Shown here: positions 6,009 to 7,383 of the stretch, one piece after another
How positions within the stretch are numbered: the stretch's first letter is position 1
Layout: each line of letters starts with the position of its first letter
Source: Methanosarcinaceae archaeon
GTDB lineage: Archaea > Halobacteriota > Methanosarcinia > Methanosarcinales > Methanosarcinaceae
Reading direction: 5' to 3'
Length of the DNA stretch: 7,383 bases
Assembly: GCA_030594665.1 (NCBI GenBank)
Contig: JAUVET010000062.1
Span: 1 to 7,383, forward strand
Notes under the pieces: generated by a model
What the model was told of the DNA's origin: nothing
Databases searched by the model: none
The model's input: only the letters and a program-made list of their open reading frames with translations
Position numbers and translations under genes: made by a program

Positions 6009-6083
6009 AGCCCCCCGCCTGATATACTCATAGTTCACATCCGTGATCTCAAGCTCCCCCCGCCCGGACGGCCTGAGCGTCCT
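6009..6083 (-). pseudogene. rfbA: Third rfbA-derived fragment, about 24 codons
   Basis: The minus strand reads TLRPSGRGELEITDVNYEYI then RRGAG, matching the TLKPSGRGELEITDVNNEYI and RQGAM region of the rfbA at 2315-3039. Only this short internal segment is recognisable; both sides are unrelated (repeat-like on the left, G-rich low-complexity sequence on the right). It is closer at the protein level to the main copy than to the fragment at 5049. It cannot be functional. Confidence 0.8.
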
Positions 6084-6213
6084 CGTCGTAGCCAATGCCC
6101 AGCGGCCGCTTAGGTAATCGGGGGATGCGCAGGGGTGTGGTGGAGGTTGTGTGGGTGTATATTTACAGGTGGCGGGCTGCGCCGAAAATATATTAATAAA
6201 TTTATTATAATTC

Positions 6214-6249
6214 GATCTACGTTTATTTGCGTTCATCTGCGGTTATTTT
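6214..6249. repeat. ATCTRCGTTTATTTGCGTTC repeat, period 10
   Basis: GATCTACGTTTATTTGCGTT, then CATCTGCGGTTATTTT: three units of a TCTGCG-type word at 10-bp spacing, the same family as 5814-5868. The 6093-6213 stretch to the left holds nothing recognised except a G/T-rich patch (6117-6160) and an AT-rich stretch (6185-6210). Confidence 0.5.
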
Positions 6250-6287
6250 GAGTGAATTCCTACCGGATTTTTAGTTCAGATCGCGTA

Positions 6288-6325
6288 GATCCGTGTCATC
6301 CGTGTCATCCGTCCAATCCGTGTTC
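6288..6325. repeat. ATCCGTGTC tandem repeat, period 9
   Basis: GATCCGTGTCATCCGTGTCA is followed by TCCGTCCAATCCGTGTTC: four units of ATCCGTG at 9-10 bp spacing. It leads straight into the composite repeat, whose first word CAATCCGTGTTC is its last unit. Confidence 0.65.
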
Positions 6326-6526
6326 CGCAACATCGTCATGTTTCTGTATGGTTGTGTGCAGAGTGTGGGGCGGGGAAGTGGAGTGCGGGGGAGAGCTCCG
6401 CTATGGCTGTTAAAATATATTATTCATGAAATGCCACACCGCAAAGAGCACCCACCTCCTACGGAGTTGAGTGCCTGCGGGGCGTGCAGGTCGCAAAGGA
6501 CGCAAAGTTAAGGTAACAATGTCTTT
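6314..6526 (+). repeat. Composite repeat, copy B (full order)
   Basis: 213 nt that join, in one piece, the two halves found separately at 3289-3390 and 3111-3250: the CAACATCGTCATGTTTCTGT section, an insertion of G-rich sequence (6371-6390), the CTCCGCTATGGCTGTTAAAA and TATA-like section, CCACACCGCAAAGAGCAC, the double hairpin, and CGCAAAGGACGCAAAG. The right half of the long inverted repeat seen at 3247-3265 is missing here: after GTCTTT the sequence diverges. 6527-6633 holds nothing recognised. Confidence 0.75.
6449..6492. repeat. Double-hairpin element, copy 3 (shortened loop)
   Basis: 44 nt. The first hairpin is identical to copy 1. The second keeps CCTGC/GCAGG arms but its loop lost 9 nt (TGCTACGCT) lying between two TGC direct repeats, as expected from replication slippage. 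The outer stem is untouched. CACCTCCT is conserved. Confidence 0.75.
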
Positions 6527-6633
6527 ATTGTGAGTGCATTTCATGCTAAAACGACACTTAGTTTGATAGGCTATTATCTGCTTGCCTCAAATGTCGCACA
6601 ATCACGTTTTCGGAACTAACGGTGTAAAAATTT

Positions 6634-7383
6634 TCATAAATTACCACTCCCCACCACAAATTTATTCAGGTATTCTTTGAACAACGGATGAAATAATTCG
6701 TATTGACCTCTTTCCACCTTCCTGATCAAATCCTTCTCAGTCAATCTGGATAGGAACGTTCCGATTTTCTTTTTAGGTGTGCCTGACATCCCTGCTATAT
6801 CAGAGTAATTCAGATTATTCCCGGAAAAAGACGCCATTGATATCAAGATTCTTTGTTCTACCGGACTTGCTTGAGTGAATCTGTCCGAAAAAACCTTTCT
6901 GCCCAGATCGTAAAGGATTCTTGGCACCAACCTTTCAACAGTGCTTTCATCTATCACACCCTCTCCCCTCATGGCAATGTACATTGTAGAGCACATAGAC
7001 CTGACGATAAACGGATGTCCTTCGCTTATTCGGTATATCTCCCGGATAGCATCCTGTTCAAATTTGAGGTTATGGATGTTTTCCAGAGGTTTCTCAATCG
7101 CATCTTTTGTCTCTTCGTATGTGAACTGCTTCAGTTCTATAAAATTAAAAAATCTGGCGAACGGTTCATAAATTGAAGTTATTCCTGCAAACAAATCAGG
7201 TTTACCAGCAATTATCAATACATATTTGCAATCATACTCACTCAATCGCTGGAATGTGTTTCTCAATTCTTCGTTTGCTCCGGATATCTGTTTCAATCCT
7301 TCTGCATTGTCGAGCATCACCAATACTACTGGAATCGAATCTTTCAACCCACCCCACATCTCCAATAACTTCTGCCTGAAATC
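6634..7383 (-). CDS. AAA/ORC-like archaeal ATPase, C-terminal part
   Basis: The frame is open to the right edge (7383) and ends at TGA 6634, giving 249 residues of a longer protein. Such STAND/ORC-type ATPases act as ATP-dependent switches; many in archaea have unknown partners. Near the edge, IPVVLVMLDNAEGL is the Walker B strand with its acidic residue. YVLIIAGKPDLF is the sensor-1-like strand, LKQFTYEETKDAIEKPL and ISEGHPFIVRSMC are the lid helices, and LISMASFSGNNLNYSDIAG, IGTFLSRLTEKDLIRKVERG and YELFHPLFKEYL form a winged-helix DNA-binding domain at the C-terminus. The Walker A loop must lie beyond the window. No frameshift is seen. It is separated from the glycan genes by a repeat region of more than 1 kb, so it is probably a separate transcription unit. 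A T5 tract right after the stop (6630-6626, minus strand) could end transcription. Confidence 0.85.
   Translation of the reverse strand, partial: DFRQKLLEMWGGLKDSIPVVLVMLDNAEGLKQISGANEELRNTFQRLSEYDCKYVLIIAGKPDLFAGITSIYEPFARFFNFIELKQFTYEETKDAIEKPLENIHNLKFEQDAIREIYRISEGHPFIVRSMCSTMYIAMRGEGVIDESTVERLVPRILYDLGRKVFSDRFTQASPVEQRILISMASFSGNNLNYSDIAGMSGTPKKKIGTFLSRLTEKDLIRKVERGQYELFHPLFKEYLNKFVVGSGNL

Noticed and set aside
5928..6236. 102-codon minus-strand frame as a gene
   Set aside because: Only about 24 codons match rfbA. The rest is repeat and low-complexity sequence.
3164..6492. CRISPR array
   Set aside because: Three similar units of 44-53 nt occur, but they are kilobases apart, not regularly spaced, and have no unique spacers or cas genes.

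Overview
The window looks archaeal, most likely a methanogenic or methane-oxidising euryarchaeon. The evidence is a TTTAAATA promoter box upstream of a Shine-Dalgarno start, an ORC/archaeal-type AAA ATPase, a PIN-domain toxin pair of a kind common in such genomes, and tightly packed surface-glycan genes. This placement is inferred from gene content and signals, not from a marker gene. Every gene recognised lies on the minus strand. No tRNA, rRNA or CRISPR array was seen.

From high to low coordinates (the direction of transcription): an AAA/ORC-like ATPase running off the right edge (6634-7383); a repeat-rich region without intact genes (5241-6633) that holds a tiny rfbA fragment (6009-6083); a second rfbA tail (5049-5240) leading into a badly damaged wecB (4564-5045); a three-gene toxin-antitoxin-like cluster consisting of a frameshifted small gene (4345-4508), a PIN nuclease (3921-4370) and a 66-residue partner (3724-3924); a beheaded polysaccharide ABC-ATPase fragment (3522-3707); another repeat block (3040-3400); a nearly complete rfbA with one frameshift (2315-3039); a truncated GT-B glycosyltransferase (1767-2312); an intact DDE transposase (375-1700); and a decayed second transposase (1-358).

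The rfbA, wecB, wzt-type and glycosyltransferase pieces would supply dTDP-sugar, UDP-ManNAc-type sugar, export and transfer steps for a surface polysaccharide or S-layer glycan. Here the locus is in decay: rfbA-derived sequence occurs three times, wecB has lost its centre, and the ABC ATPase ends just before its Walker A loop. Only the transposase, the PIN gene, its partner and the ATPase look intact.

The most unusual content is intergenic. A double-hairpin element of about 53 nt occurs three times. It sits inside two unrelated short-period host repeats, conserves an 8-nt match to the 16S rRNA 3' tail (CACCTCCT), and in two copies lies about one promoter-length downstream of a repeated TATA-like box. 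It belongs to larger composite repeats of about 210 bp, accompanied by four distinct families of roughly 10-bp-period repeats.
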